Assembly: GCA_025352375.1 (NCBI GenBank)
Contig: JANXTL010000212.1
Coordinates: 1-51,198, forward strand
DNA: 51,198 nucleotides
DNA from: Acetobacteraceae bacterium
GTDB taxonomy: Bacteria > Pseudomonadota > Alphaproteobacteria > Acetobacterales > Acetobacteraceae
Direction: 5' to 3'
A model generated the notes under the pieces. It did not search any database, was not told the origin of the DNA, and saw only the letters and a list, made by a program, of their open reading frames with translations. Positions within the stretch are counted from its first letter, which is position 1, and each line of letters begins with the position of its first letter. This document shows positions 17,345 through 25,810 of this stretch, one piece after another. The position numbers and the translations under genes were made by a program.

Positions 17345-17941
17345 GTGAGAATCGGTATCGTTTCGGATATTCATTCCAACGAACAGGGCCTTCGACTGGC
17401 GCTCGATGCAATGGGAGATATCGAAGAACTGCTCTGCCTCGGGGACGCGATTTTCGAATATAAATTCTCCAACGAAGTCATCGGCCTGCTGAAACACCGG
17501 AAGGCCTATGTCATCCAGGGCAATCACGAAGAAGGCTTTCTGGCCGAATCCGGCCGGCGCGCCCGCGAACGGCCCGGCATCGACCCCGATTTGCTCCAAT
17601 GGCTTGCCGATCAGCCGTACCGCCGCACCCTGGAATTTGGCGGACGAACCATTCTAATGGTCCATTCCACCCCGTGGGAGCCGCGCGGCACCTATGTTTA
17701 CCCGCACAGCGCGAATCTGGAACGCTTTGCCGAAGCCGACGCCGAGTTCGTGATGTACGGCCACACCCACGCGCAGGTCGTCCGTCGCATTGGCAAAGTC
17801 ACAATCGTGAACCCCGGTTCTGCTGGCGACGCCCGAGACCACAATAACAACCGGCAACTTAGTTGCGCGGTTCTGGAAACCGAAACAGGGGAAGTGACGG
17901 TTATCGATTACCACGATCCACGTTATGCACCGCGGCCGTAA
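17345..17941 (+). CDS. Metallophosphoesterase, YfcE/MJ0936-like
   Basis: This 198-residue calcineurin-like phosphoesterase shows all five metal-binding motifs: D-x-H in SDIHSN, GD in LCLGDAIF, GNHEE, MVHSTP and YGHTHAQ. It lies in the cytoplasm and hydrolyses phosphodiesters; the natural substrate is unknown. The GTG at 17345 gives the expected N-terminus VRIGIVSDIHSN, whereas longer in-frame extensions would overlap terC. It follows terC by 19 bases and may be cotranscribed. Confidence 0.92.
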   Translation: MRIGIVSDIHSNEQGLRLALDAMGDIEELLCLGDAIFEYKFSNEVIGLLKHRKAYVIQGNHEEGFLAESGRRARERPGIDPDLLQWLADQPYRRTLEFGGRTILMVHSTPWEPRGTYVYPHSANLERFAEADAEFVMYGHTHAQVVRRIGKVTIVNPGSAGDARDHNNNRQLSCAVLETETGEVTVIDYHDPRYAPRP

Positions 17942-18042
17942 GCGACCCTCGTGCTTTGACCGATATTCCCTTGCAACCGGCCTGGGACGGCACATATGAT
18001 CGGTGTCGATGACGCGTTTCGGGTAACACAAAGGGTAGCATC

Positions 18043-18177
18043 ATGACCTCGTTCGACTTCCTCGTCAGCGCCATCGTTTGGATATCCCTAGCCATGACCG
18101 GCGTGCTGCTTCTCTCGGCTGCGGGCCCGACCCGTAAGGCGATCGCGATTACCATCCAACGGCAGATGCGGCGCTAG
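18043..18177 (+). CDS. 44-residue single-helix membrane micro-protein
   Basis: This ATG-initiated frame has AAGGG about nine bases upstream. The peptide has one clear membrane helix (FLVSAIVWISLAMTGVLLLS) followed by a basic tail ending RQMRR. Its stop TAG (18175-18177) belongs to the CTAG end of the repeat copy that starts at 18174, so the present C-terminus was set by the element. Function is unknown. Confidence 0.5.
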   Translation: MTSFDFLVSAIVWISLAMTGVLLLSAAGPTRKAIAITIQRQMRR

Positions 18178-18292
18178 AGCGTGATCGCTTGAGGTTGACT
18201 TCAACCTCGGGCGTGAATCACCCTCTCAAACAAAGGCTTAGACCATGATCCAACGCCGAGATCGCGTGCGACCTCAAACGATCATGGTCTAG
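18174..18292. repeat. Modular palindromic repeat, copy 2 (B+A)
   Basis: The 119-bp composite runs from CTAGAGCGTGATC to GATCATGGTCTAG. The B module carries the GAGGTTGA/TCAACCTC hairpin and the A module the perfect 13-bp terminal inverted repeats. It lies exactly between two convergent genes: it gives the stop of the 44-residue ORF on the left and ends four bases before the stop of the glycosylase gene on the right. Its A module has the subtype CGTGCGAC also found in copy 3. A role as a bidirectional terminator or mRNA 3'-end stabiliser is possible. Confidence 0.92.
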
Positions 18293-18295
18293 GCT

Positions 18296-18931
18296 TTATA
18301 GGCCCAATCGCTCCACCAGCGACGCCACCACCGCCTCGAACATCGCTGTCGTCAGCCGCCCGGTGTTCGTGTTCAGCCGGGACACGTGATAGCTGTCCGC
18401 CAGCAAAAATCCGTCCGGCAGTTCGTGCAGTGCGCCGTGCTGGAACGGCACATGGCTCGCCCGCAGCCCGCGCGCGCGCAGCACCGCCTTATGCGACACC
18501 CCACCCAGCGCCAGCACTCCGCGCACCCCCGGCATCCCGGCGAGTTCGGCCGCCAGGAATGGGTTGCAGGCGGTGATCTCGGTCGGGGTTGGCAGGTTAC
18601 CGGGCGGCACGCATCGCACCGCATTGGTCACGCGGGTGTTGCGGAGCCCAAGTCCGTCAGCGGCGTTGGCTCCGTAAGCCCCAGTCGCCAATCCGTATTC
18701 GATCAGTGTCTGGTACAGCAGCACGCCCGCGAAATCGCCGGTGAACGGCCGGCCGGTGCGGTTTGCCCCGCGCACTCCTGGCGCCAGCCCCACCACCAGG
18801 AGCGGCGCCTCCACCCCGCCAAAGCTCGGCACCGGGGCATTGAACCAGTCGGGATTGGCCGCCCGGTTCGCCGTCCGGTACGCCACCAAGCGCGGGCACA
18901 GGGCGCAATCCCGCCCCGGTGCCCGCGGCAT
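18296..18931 (-). CDS. Uracil-DNA glycosylase, family 5 (UDGb type)
   Basis: The enzyme removes uracil and related bases from DNA. Two motifs are diagnostic for family 5: GLAPGVRGANRTGRPFTGD near residues 48-67, with no Asp/Asn in the usual catalytic place, and SYHVSRLNTNTG near the C-terminus. Cysteines C9 and C12 (CALC) plus two further cysteines around NAVRCVPPGNLPTPTEITAC fit a 4Fe-4S cluster. The ATG overlaps the stop of the upstream NYN gene as TGATG, so the two are translationally coupled. The stop lies just outside repeat copy 2. Confidence 0.92.
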   Translation of the reverse strand: MPRAPGRDCALCPRLVAYRTANRAANPDWFNAPVPSFGGVEAPLLVVGLAPGVRGANRTGRPFTGDFAGVLLYQTLIEYGLATGAYGANAADGLGLRNTRVTNAVRCVPPGNLPTPTEITACNPFLAAELAGMPGVRGVLALGGVSHKAVLRARGLRASHVPFQHGALHELPDGFLLADSYHVSRLNTNTGRLTTAMFEAVVASLVERLGL

Positions 18932-19536
18932 CAGGCTTGATCCAACGGATCGACGAATGGATCGGCCGGCGTATTCCGCCCGTTCACCGGCCGGGTCCGG
19001 GGTTCGGTCTGGCGGCGGGTGAACTCGGGCGCGATTTCGGAAAGCTCGATGAACTGGTCGGCCTGCCGGCGGAGTTCGTCGGCCACCATCGGCGGGCTGG
19101 TGCGAATGGACGACACCACGGACACCCGCACGCCCTTGCGCTGCACCGCCTCCACCAACCGGCGGAAATCGGAATCCCCGCTGAACAGCACGGCGTGATC
19201 GATTTTGTCCGCGAGTTCCAGCATGTCCACCGCGATTTCGATGTCCATGTTGCCCTTGACCCGCCGGCGACCAGTGGAGTCCGTGAATTCCTTCGCCGCC
19301 TTGGTCACCAGGCTGTAGCCGTTATACGCCAGCCAATCCGTCAGCGGCTTCAGCGGCGAATATTCCTCGGTCTCCAGAATCGCCGAGTAGTAATAGGCTC
19401 TGATCGTATTCGCCCGCTTGCGGAAATATTCGAGCAGGTTCCGGTAATCCACGTCGAACCCGAGGTTGCGCGACGCTGAATACAGATTGGCCCCGTCGAT
19501 AAAGAGCGCGACGCGCTCATTGGGCAGAAAATGCAT
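18931..19536 (-). CDS. NYN-domain (LabA/DUF88-type) protein
   Basis: This 201-residue protein has a PIN-like NYN nuclease fold. The conserved acidic residues are in RVALFIDGANLY near residue 12, in GNMDIEIAVDML near 105 and in AVLFSGDSDFRRLVE near 130. Relatives are metal-dependent RNases or RNA-binding regulators. The C-terminus (after about residue 165) is polar and Pro/Arg-rich. I chose the ATG at 19536, with AAGG at good spacing. It is divergent from folK and coupled to a uracil-DNA glycosylase by a one-base overlap. Confidence 0.9.
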   Translation of the reverse strand: MHFLPNERVALFIDGANLYSASRNLGFDVDYRNLLEYFRKRANTIRAYYYSAILETEEYSPLKPLTDWLAYNGYSLVTKAAKEFTDSTGRRRVKGNMDIEIAVDMLELADKIDHAVLFSGDSDFRRLVEAVQRKGVRVSVVSSIRTSPPMVADELRRQADQFIELSEIAPEFTRRQTEPRTRPVNGRNTPADPFVDPLDQA

Positions 19537-19619
19537 GATGGCTACCTTATGCAATTGGGAGCATGAACGGTGCCGATATAGCAGGTCCCCGGCGGGACCG
19601 GAAAGACCGGAAAAATAGC

Positions 19620-20123
19620 ATGATCCTGGTGGCGATCGGCGCCAACCTGCCGAACGCTGAGGGCGCCTCGGCGCTCGAAACCTGCCGGAGGGCGGCCGCG
19701 GCACTGGACGCGCTGCCGGGGCTGACGCTGAAAGCCCTGTCGCGCTGGTATGAGACGGATCCCGTCCCGCCCTCCGGCCAGCCACCTTACATCAATGGCG
19801 TGGCGCTTTTGGCCGGGCCGGCACCCGATCCCGCCGCGCTGCTGATCGCGCTGCAGGGTATCGAGAACGCTTTCGGCCGGGTGCGTGAGGCACCGAACGC
19901 GGCTCGGACTTTAGATCTCGACATAGTCGCGATCGGCGGTCTCGTGCGGTTGGCCCCAGACCCGATCGTCCCGCACCCGCGCGCGCACTTGCGCGCGTTC
20001 GTGCTGGTACCCCTGGCCGACGTGGCGCCCGACTGGGTGCATCCCATCCTGGGTCAGACCGCTTCAGCGCTCCAGGCCGCGTTGCCGGCGTCGGGCGTGC
20101 GCCCTATGCCCGGCCGGGGATAA
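19620..20123 (+). CDS. folK: 2-amino-4-hydroxy-6-hydroxymethyldihydropteridine diphosphokinase
   Basis: FolK transfers pyrophosphate from ATP to 6-hydroxymethyl-7,8-dihydropterin in folate synthesis. The sequence begins MILVAIGANLP and carries WYETDPVPPSGQPPYINGV and the ATP/Mg motif RTLDLDIVAIG, all typical. The length (167 residues) is normal. I chose the ATG at 19620 because the family starts there. The last 20 bases overlap the end of the convergent TMEM43-like gene. No folP or folB is nearby. Confidence 0.95.
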   Translation: MILVAIGANLPNAEGASALETCRRAAAALDALPGLTLKALSRWYETDPVPPSGQPPYINGVALLAGPAPDPAALLIALQGIENAFGRVREAPNAARTLDLDIVAIGGLVRLAPDPIVPHPRAHLRAFVLVPLADVAPDWVHPILGQTASALQAALPASGVRPMPGRG

Positions 20124-21288
20124 AGCCCGCTTGGCGGCGCCTCGGGCCGATTTTGCCGAGCAGGAACATGCCGAGTCCGGCTGCGACCAGCAGGATGATG
20201 CCGGTAAGCGGCCGATGCACGATCCAAGCGACGGCGATGGTCACCAGCGTGATTGGTACCGACAACGTCACGGCGGCAAGGAATGCCCCCGCACCGACTA
20301 TCGATTCCAGAAACGGCAGGATCGCGAACAGCATGGTTAGCGGGCGGCTTATGCAGACGAGGCCAATCAACACCAACACGAACCCGACCCCGCGCAGGAT
20401 CCAGGTCATCGTACTTTCGGACTTCTTTTCCTGCGTGAACAGCGCCTCCGCGCTGACCGAACCCGGTTCGGCCAACGCAATGGTGTAGCCGTTGCTATCA
20501 CGAAATACCGTCAGCAGGCCCCCGGCGGATGCCGCCGCGACTGAGACCGTTTGCGCCGATATGCCCCCGAACGAAACCTTGAGATCGCCGATCGCCGGCT
20601 GAGCGGGATCCCGCCCCCGGTAGAACCCGTCCCCAGCGGCCTGATAGCTCGGAGGCGGCGCCGAGAGCTGCTGCACTGGCACAAATTCCGACAACCGGCT
20701 CAGCACGGGCGTATCGACTTTATAGGCGCCCAATTGGACGTTGCCGCCATCGAAAATCTGCGACTGCGCGGGCATCGACGGGTTTCGGTGATCCCCCTGC
20801 CCATGGAAATGCGAGGAATCCACCGGGTGATCCAACCAAACCTTACGGTAGCTGTAGGTCGTGGTGGTGGTCTTGGAGCCGCCAACATTCTCATGCGATT
20901 CAGATTTCGACTGCTCTTCCCATTGGAACATCTCGACCTTGCGCGACAGGCGCAGCAAACCGTCGCGACTGACGCCGAAAACCGGGTCCCGCGCGGGTGT
21001 GCCAGGCTGCATCGTGCCGGTGAGGTGAACCAGCTTGCCATCCACCTTGGGATCGACCGCGGCCGGCATGACTTCCACGATCGATTTCGCCCCGCGATCC
21101 AGCGCTCTGATCGCATCCACCGCTCGGCCTTCGTTCCAATACAGGAGCACGATCGCGGCGGGCACCAGGATGAGACCGATCAAGGCCGCAATCAGGCTGC
21201 CGCCCAAACGCGATCCGTAGCCTTCTGTAGTGGTTTCGCTGAAGCTGTCGCTACCCGTGCTGGTGCTATTGCTGCTATCGTCTGACAT
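20104..21288 (-). CDS. TMEM43 family membrane protein
   Basis: This 394-residue protein has a Ser/Thr-rich N-terminus, one membrane helix near residues 30-55 (LIAALIGLILVPAAIVLLYW), a long soluble region, and a cluster of hydrophobic helices from about residue 295 (WILRGVGFVLVLIGLVCISR onward) to a basic end. The order and the LYWNEGRAV motif match TMEM43/LUMA, a family shared by bacteria and animals and of poorly known function; the animal protein is in the inner nuclear membrane and endoplasmic reticulum. I chose the ATG at 21288 (MSDDSSNS). It overlaps folK tail to tail by 20 bases. Confidence 0.85.
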   Translation of the reverse strand: MSDDSSNSTSTGSDSFSETTTEGYGSRLGGSLIAALIGLILVPAAIVLLYWNEGRAVDAIRALDRGAKSIVEVMPAAVDPKVDGKLVHLTGTMQPGTPARDPVFGVSRDGLLRLSRKVEMFQWEEQSKSESHENVGGSKTTTTTYSYRKVWLDHPVDSSHFHGQGDHRNPSMPAQSQIFDGGNVQLGAYKVDTPVLSRLSEFVPVQQLSAPPPSYQAAGDGFYRGRDPAQPAIGDLKVSFGGISAQTVSVAAASAGGLLTVFRDSNGYTIALAEPGSVSAEALFTQEKKSESTMTWILRGVGFVLVLIGLVCISRPLTMLFAILPFLESIVGAGAFLAAVTLSVPITLVTIAVAWIVHRPLTGIILLVAAGLGMFLLGKIGPRRRQAGFIPGRA

Positions 21289-21851
21289 CGTGCGATTCCT
21301 TGCCGTCTCCAACCCTCGCGACCGTAAGCAATCGCCGCCTTCGTGTCACTTCAACCATTGCGGAGCGAGTCACCAATCCATCCGGGCACCGTGACGACAT
21401 AGAAGCACGGACGCACCATTCCGTTCGCGTTCACGCTCATGCTGGCATACAGATAGTCGCAGCCGAAATAAGGGCGTGCTGGTCCCCAGGCGCCGCTTCG
21501 CCGCGACGAACCGACCCTCTCGATAGGGCGACGATCCGTTCCGGGCAAGGCAATTGCAATTGAAAACATCGCCAGCGTTGGGACGCCTGTTTCCGGCCTT
21601 CGCACCATGGTGAGGTCAGTACGGCGCGCGGCAACGCATTAAGAGCGGGGCGTTGAAGCCGAGTTTATGAGTTTGGGAGAGGCCGGTGCGAGCCGCCGCC
21701 GGCAAGCGACCCGACTGCAGGACGCCGGGCCACGCGGCTCGGACGCCAGAGCCGTTCCAATGCAATCGACCTGCCGTCCCGGGAAAACCCCTTGCGCCGC
21801 AGCGCAGCATGACCTACCTTAGTCGTTCACACATTATCGGAGATTGAGCGC
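21289..21851. other. Gene-poor stretch with possible gene remnant, upstream of rpoZ
   Basis: About 560 bases contain no convincing complete gene. Codon-like sequence on the minus strand between about 21351 and 21608 may be a decayed SPASM-type fragment (separate entry). The rpoZ promoter should lie near the right end, where A/T-rich sequence (CACACATTATCGG) precedes the ribosome binding site. Confidence 0.5.
21351..21608 (-). pseudogene. Possible remnant of a radical-SAM/SPASM C-terminal domain
   Basis: The minus-strand frame encodes GCDYLYASMSVNANGMVRPC, a pattern like the SPASM motif C..L....VN.DG.V.PC that binds an auxiliary Fe-S cluster. It then reads GWIGDSLRNG and stops. A SPASM domain should continue and be preceded by a radical-SAM barrel, and neither is present. 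The first 35 residues do not look like protein-coding sequence. I consider it a fragment at best; it may be chance. Confidence 0.25.
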
Positions 21852-22259
21852 ATGGCGCGCGTCACCGTCGAAGACTGCGTTCAAAAGGTCCCCAACCGCT
21901 TCGAGCTCGTGCTGCTCGCGGCGCAGCGTGCCCGTAACCTCAGCCGTGGCGAGGAACTGACCATCGATCGCGACGACGACAAGAACCCGGTCGTCGCCCT
22001 CCGCGAAATCGCCGAGGAAACCATCGAGCTGCCGAAGCTCGAACAGGACCTGATCCGCTCGCTGTCGCGCGCGCCGGAACCAGAACCGGCGGACGAGGAA
22101 GTGCTGGACCTCATTCCGACCGATCAGAACATCTTCGGCCTGCAAGACGTCTCGGCCGAGGAAGAAAACGCGGTGCTCGCGGCCGATGCCGAGGAGATGT
22201 CGCCCGAAGACCTGGAAGCGGCCATCGGCGCGGAACTCGGCGGCCGCGGCTTTCGATAA
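21852..22259 (+). CDS. rpoZ: RNA polymerase omega subunit
   Basis: Omega helps assembly of RNA polymerase and takes part in the ppGpp response. The N-terminal domain is standard: [20 protein letters not shown], then AAQRARNL and a [15 protein letters not shown] helix. The C-terminus (after residue 75) is a long acidic tail rich in Glu and Pro. The total is 135 residues, at the long end for the family. GGAG precedes the ATG by 10 bases. It lies 18 bases before the (p)ppGpp synthase/hydrolase gene, the common rpoZ-spoT pairing. Confidence 0.97.
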   Translation: MARVTVEDCVQKVPNRFELVLLAAQRARNLSRGEELTIDRDDDKNPVVALREIAEETIELPKLEQDLIRSLSRAPEPEPADEEVLDLIPTDQNIFGLQDVSAEEENAVLAADAEEMSPEDLEAAIGAELGGRGFR

Positions 22260-22277
22260 CCGAAGGCAGCCATCGCT

Positions 22278-24560
22278 ATGACCCAACGGGGGATCGGTCG
22301 CGGGATGCCGTTTGCCGCCCCCGATGGCGCGGCCACCCCCGGTGCCACAACCGAAGTCAAGCCACGCCCGGAGATCGTCCGTCAGTTCGAGCTGACGGAG
22401 AAAGTTCTCGCCTACGATCCCAAGGCCGATACTGGGCTGATCGACGCCGCCTACGTGCTGGCGATGCAGGCGCACGGCAACCAGCGCCGCGACAACGGCG
22501 ATCCCTACATTACCCATCCCATCGCCGTCGCCGACATACTGGCGGGCTACCGGTTGGACACCGCGTCGATCGTCACCGGCCTGCTGCACGACACGATCGA
22601 GGATACCCCGGTCAAGCTGCGGGACATCGAGACCCGCTTCGGCAAGCAAATCGCGGGGCTGGTCGATGGGGTGACGAAGCTCACCCGACTGGAACTGCAA
22701 TCGGATCGCACCAAGCAAGCCGAGAATTTCCGCAAACTCGTGCTTGCCATGAGCCGGGACATCCGGGTCTTGTTGGTCAAGCTCGCCGACCGGCTGCACA
22801 ACATGCGCACCTTGCATTTCGTGCAGAAGCCGGAACGCCGGCAGCGCATCGCGAGCGAAACGATGGAGATTTACGCGCCCCTCGCCGAACGCATCGGCAT
22901 GGACGCGATCAAAACCGAACTCCAGAACCTGTCCTTCGCGGAACTGGAACCGGACGCCTATAGCACCATTCAGGCCCGCCTGAATTTTTTGCGCGGCCAG
23001 GGTGCGGATGTCATCGCCGAAGTCCGGGACGAACTCGTCCGCATCTGCCGCGAAGCCGGGGTCAAGGTGCTCGAGGTCACCGGCCGGGAAAAAAGCCCGT
23101 TCTCCATCTGGGAGAAAATGCAGCGCCGCAACGTGGCGTTCGAACAGCTATCCGACCTCATGGCATTCCGCGTGGTCGTTGAGGCCAAAGGCGATTGCTA
23201 CGGGGCTCTGGGCGCCGTTCACTCGGCCTATCCAGTCATCGCCGGGCGGTTCAAGGACTACATTTCCACCCCGAAATCCAACGGCTACCAGTCGTTGCAC
23301 ACCGGGGTGACGCTGCGCGAGCCGCGCAACCAGAAGATCGAGATCCAGATCCGCACGCCGGATATGAACGACATCGCGGAAAACGGCGTGGCATCGCATT
23401 GGCTGTATAAGACCAGCGACACCAAGATCGACGGCAACGAGACGAAGCAATTCCGTTGGGTGCAGGACCTGCTCGATATCCTTGAGGACTCTGCCGCCCC
23501 CGACGATTTCCTGGAAAACACCAAGCTGGAACTGTACGGCGATCAGGTGTTCTGCTTCACGCCAAAGGGTCAGCTGATCCAGCTGCCGCGTGGCGCGACG
23601 CCGGTCGATTTCGCTTACGCCGTGCACAGCCAGATCGGCGATACCTGCGTCGGCGCCAAGATCAACGGCCGCCTGTTGCCGCTGCGGCATCAGCTCCAGA
23701 ATGGCGACCAGGTTGAGATCATGACCGCCCGCGGCGGCACCCCGTCGCCGCAGTGGGAGCGGTTCTGCGTCACCGGCAAAGCGCGCGCCCGCATCCGCCG
23801 CTTCGTCCATCAGGAACAACGCCAGCAAAGCCGCGACGCCGGCAAGGCCGAGCTGACCAAGGCGTTCCGCCAGGCCGGGGTGGATGGATCTGAAAAAGCG
23901 CTCGAACCGCATCTCAAGACGCTGAAATTGGCGTCGCTCGACGACCTCTATATCGCCGTTGGCAACGGCAATATGGGCGCGCGGGACATCGTCAATGCCG
24001 CGTACCCCGAGCTGCGCCAGACCGTTCGGTCGCAGCGTATGGTGCCCGCTTTGCTGCCACGTAACGCCCGTGGCACCAAACCCGACCACGGCATGCCCGT
24101 CACCGGCCTGGTGCCGGGGATGGCCTATACCTTCGCCGGCTGCTGCCACCCCGTCCCCGGCGATGAGATCGTCGGCATCGTCGCGACCGGCAAGGGGGTC
24201 ACGATCCATGGGCGGGAGTGCCAGACCCTGGCCGGTTTCGCCGCGACCCCCGAACGCTTCATCGATGTCGACTGGAACTACGAGGTGCTGCACAAATCCG
24301 GCATCTCCGGGAAGCTGCCGGCGCATACCGCGCGGGTCAGCATCGTCACCGGCAACGACCCCGGGGCGCTTGCCATCCTGACCAATGCGATCGCCAAGCA
24401 GGATGGTGCCATTGCCAACCTGAAAATCGTCAACCGCCAATCCGACTTCATGGAAACCCTGGTGGACGTGGACGTGCGCGATATCGCGCATCTGGCCAAG
24501 GTGCTCGCGGGCCTGCGCGGCGCCAGCGGCGTCCAAAGCGTCGAGCGGGCCAAGGGCTGA
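22278..24560 (+). CDS. spoT: Bifunctional (p)ppGpp synthase/hydrolase
   Basis: This Rel/SpoT-type enzyme (760 residues) makes and degrades the stringent-response alarmone. The hydrolase HD pair is H104-D105 in [10 protein letters not shown], followed by [11 protein letters not shown]. The synthase region has [19 protein letters not shown] domain ([20 protein letters not shown]) lies around residues 415-480 and an ACT domain around 685-755. Both active sites look complete. It is the only RelA/SpoT homologue in the window, as expected for Alphaproteobacteria. Its stop overlaps the acpS start as TGATG. Confidence 0.96.
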   Translation: MTQRGIGRGMPFAAPDGAATPGATTEVKPRPEIVRQFELTEKVLAYDPKADTGLIDAAYVLAMQAHGNQRRDNGDPYITHPIAVADILAGYRLDTASIVTGLLHDTIEDTPVKLRDIETRFGKQIAGLVDGVTKLTRLELQSDRTKQAENFRKLVLAMSRDIRVLLVKLADRLHNMRTLHFVQKPERRQRIASETMEIYAPLAERIGMDAIKTELQNLSFAELEPDAYSTIQARLNFLRGQGADVIAEVRDELVRICREAGVKVLEVTGREKSPFSIWEKMQRRNVAFEQLSDLMAFRVVVEAKGDCYGALGAVHSAYPVIAGRFKDYISTPKSNGYQSLHTGVTLREPRNQKIEIQIRTPDMNDIAENGVASHWLYKTSDTKIDGNETKQFRWVQDLLDILEDSAAPDDFLENTKLELYGDQVFCFTPKGQLIQLPRGATPVDFAYAVHSQIGDTCVGAKINGRLLPLRHQLQNGDQVEIMTARGGTPSPQWERFCVTGKARARIRRFVHQEQRQQSRDAGKAELTKAFRQAGVDGSEKALEPHLKTLKLASLDDLYIAVGNGNMGARDIVNAAYPELRQTVRSQRMVPALLPRNARGTKPDHGMPVTGLVPGMAYTFAGCCHPVPGDEIVGIVATGKGVTIHGRECQTLAGFAATPERFIDVDWNYEVLHKSGISGKLPAHTARVSIVTGNDPGALAILTNAIAKQDGAIANLKIVNRQSDFMETLVDVDVRDIAHLAKVLAGLRGASGVQSVERAKG

Positions 24561-24973
24561 TGATACTCGGCCTTGGGTCGGACCTTTGCGACATAAGGCG
24601 CATCGAAAAAGCCATCGAACGGCACGGCGACCGCTTTATCGACCGCATATTCACCGCCGAAGAGCGCGCCGAGGCTGAGCGGCGGACGCCGAAGAACCGG
24701 CCGTCGACCTATGCGAAGCGGTTCGCCGCCAAAGAGGCAGCGTCGAAGGCCCTGAGCACCGGCTTCGCGGGGGGCGTGTTCTTCTCCGATCTGGGAGTCG
24801 TGAACCTTCCCGGCGGCAAGCCCACGCTGGTGCTGACCGGGGGGTCGGCCGCACGTTTGAAGGCCATCACGCCGTCGGGCATGACCGCGCGCGTGCATCT
24901 GACCATGACCGATGAATACCCTTACGCCCTCGCGCAGGTCATCATCGAGGCCGAGCGGGAGGAAACCCCATGA
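24560..24973 (+). CDS. acpS: Holo-[acyl-carrier-protein] synthase
   Basis: AcpS transfers 4'-phosphopantetheine from CoA to acyl carrier protein. The sequence begins [16 protein letters not shown] with the metal-binding Asp, and has [17 protein letters not shown] with the conserved Glu and Lys. The length of 137 residues is normal. The ATG shares one base with the spoT stop, and the stop overlaps the next ATG by 4 bp, so it is tightly embedded in the operon. Confidence 0.96.
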   Translation: MILGLGSDLCDIRRIEKAIERHGDRFIDRIFTAEERAEAERRTPKNRPSTYAKRFAAKEAASKALSTGFAGGVFFSDLGVVNLPGGKPTLVLTGGSAARLKAITPSGMTARVHLTMTDEYPYALAQVIIEAEREETP

Positions 24974-25731
24974 ATACTGTCCAGATCGAACAAAAAGGCC
25001 CCGTCAAAACCATCTGGATGAACCGCCCGGAAAAGCGCAATGCCCTCGACGCCGACATGCTGCGCCAGATGACCGACGCCCTGCGCGCCCGCGCCGCCCC
25101 CGAGGACCGCGTCGTCGTCATCCGCGGTCACGGCCCGGTGTTCTGCTCGGGGCTCGACATGAAGCAGCGCCGGGAATCAATCGGCACCGGCGGTGCCAGC
25201 GGGATCGAGGTCATGCTGCGTGCCATCGAACTCTGTCCCCTGCCCGTGGTCGCCGTGGTCCAAGGCGACGCCATCGCCGGCGGCAATGAACTGGCGCTGC
25301 ACTGCGATTTGGTCATCGCAAGCGACACCGCGCGCTTCGGCATGTCGCTGGCACAGGTCGGCCTCGCACCGAATTGGTTCCTGGCCAAGAAGCTGATGGA
25401 AATCCTCGGACCGGTCACAACCCGGGAAATGCTGTTGCTCGGCGATCCGCTGCCCGCCACGCGGCTGTATGCGCTGGGAATGATCGCCCGCTGCGTGCCA
25501 TCGGATCGGCTGGAGGCGGAAGCGAGCAAAATCGTCGACCGAATGTCCGCCAACGCACCGCTTTCGCTGAAGGCGATGAAGGCGACAACGGTTCGTCAAC
25601 TGGAAATCCGCGATACCATGCCTCACGCGGATATCGACGCGCTGGTAGAGGCGACCCTCAAGAGTCAGGATGCGAAAGAAGGCATGACAGCGCGCCTCGA
25701 GAAGCGCCACGCCCACTTTAAAGGGCTATAA
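24970..25731 (+). CDS. Enoyl-CoA hydratase/isomerase family protein
   Basis: This 253-residue crotonase-fold protein has [14 protein letters not shown] near residue 18, the oxyanion-hole segment [14 protein letters not shown] near 55-68 and the second oxyanion loop [20 protein letters not shown] near 98-117. One catalytic Glu position is occupied (GGNELAL). The exact reaction is unknown. It overlaps acpS by 4 bp and precedes lepB, a place where many related genomes have no such gene, so it may be a lineage-specific insertion into the housekeeping operon. Confidence 0.9.
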   Translation: MNTVQIEQKGPVKTIWMNRPEKRNALDADMLRQMTDALRARAAPEDRVVVIRGHGPVFCSGLDMKQRRESIGTGGASGIEVMLRAIELCPLPVVAVVQGDAIAGGNELALHCDLVIASDTARFGMSLAQVGLAPNWFLAKKLMEILGPVTTREMLLLGDPLPATRLYALGMIARCVPSDRLEAEASKIVDRMSANAPLSLKAMKATTVRQLEIRDTMPHADIDALVEATLKSQDAKEGMTARLEKRHAHFKGL

Positions 25732-25810
25732 CCCGGGCAGGTGAATGCTTGACACGGCACGCGCCAGCGCGCTTGAACCCCGCTCATTCCTACCGGAAAG
25801 CCCTCATCGT

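Noticed and set aside
21852-22259. Long acidic tail of the omega subunit as a novelty
   Set aside because: Extended acidic C-termini are common in alphaproteobacterial RpoZ.
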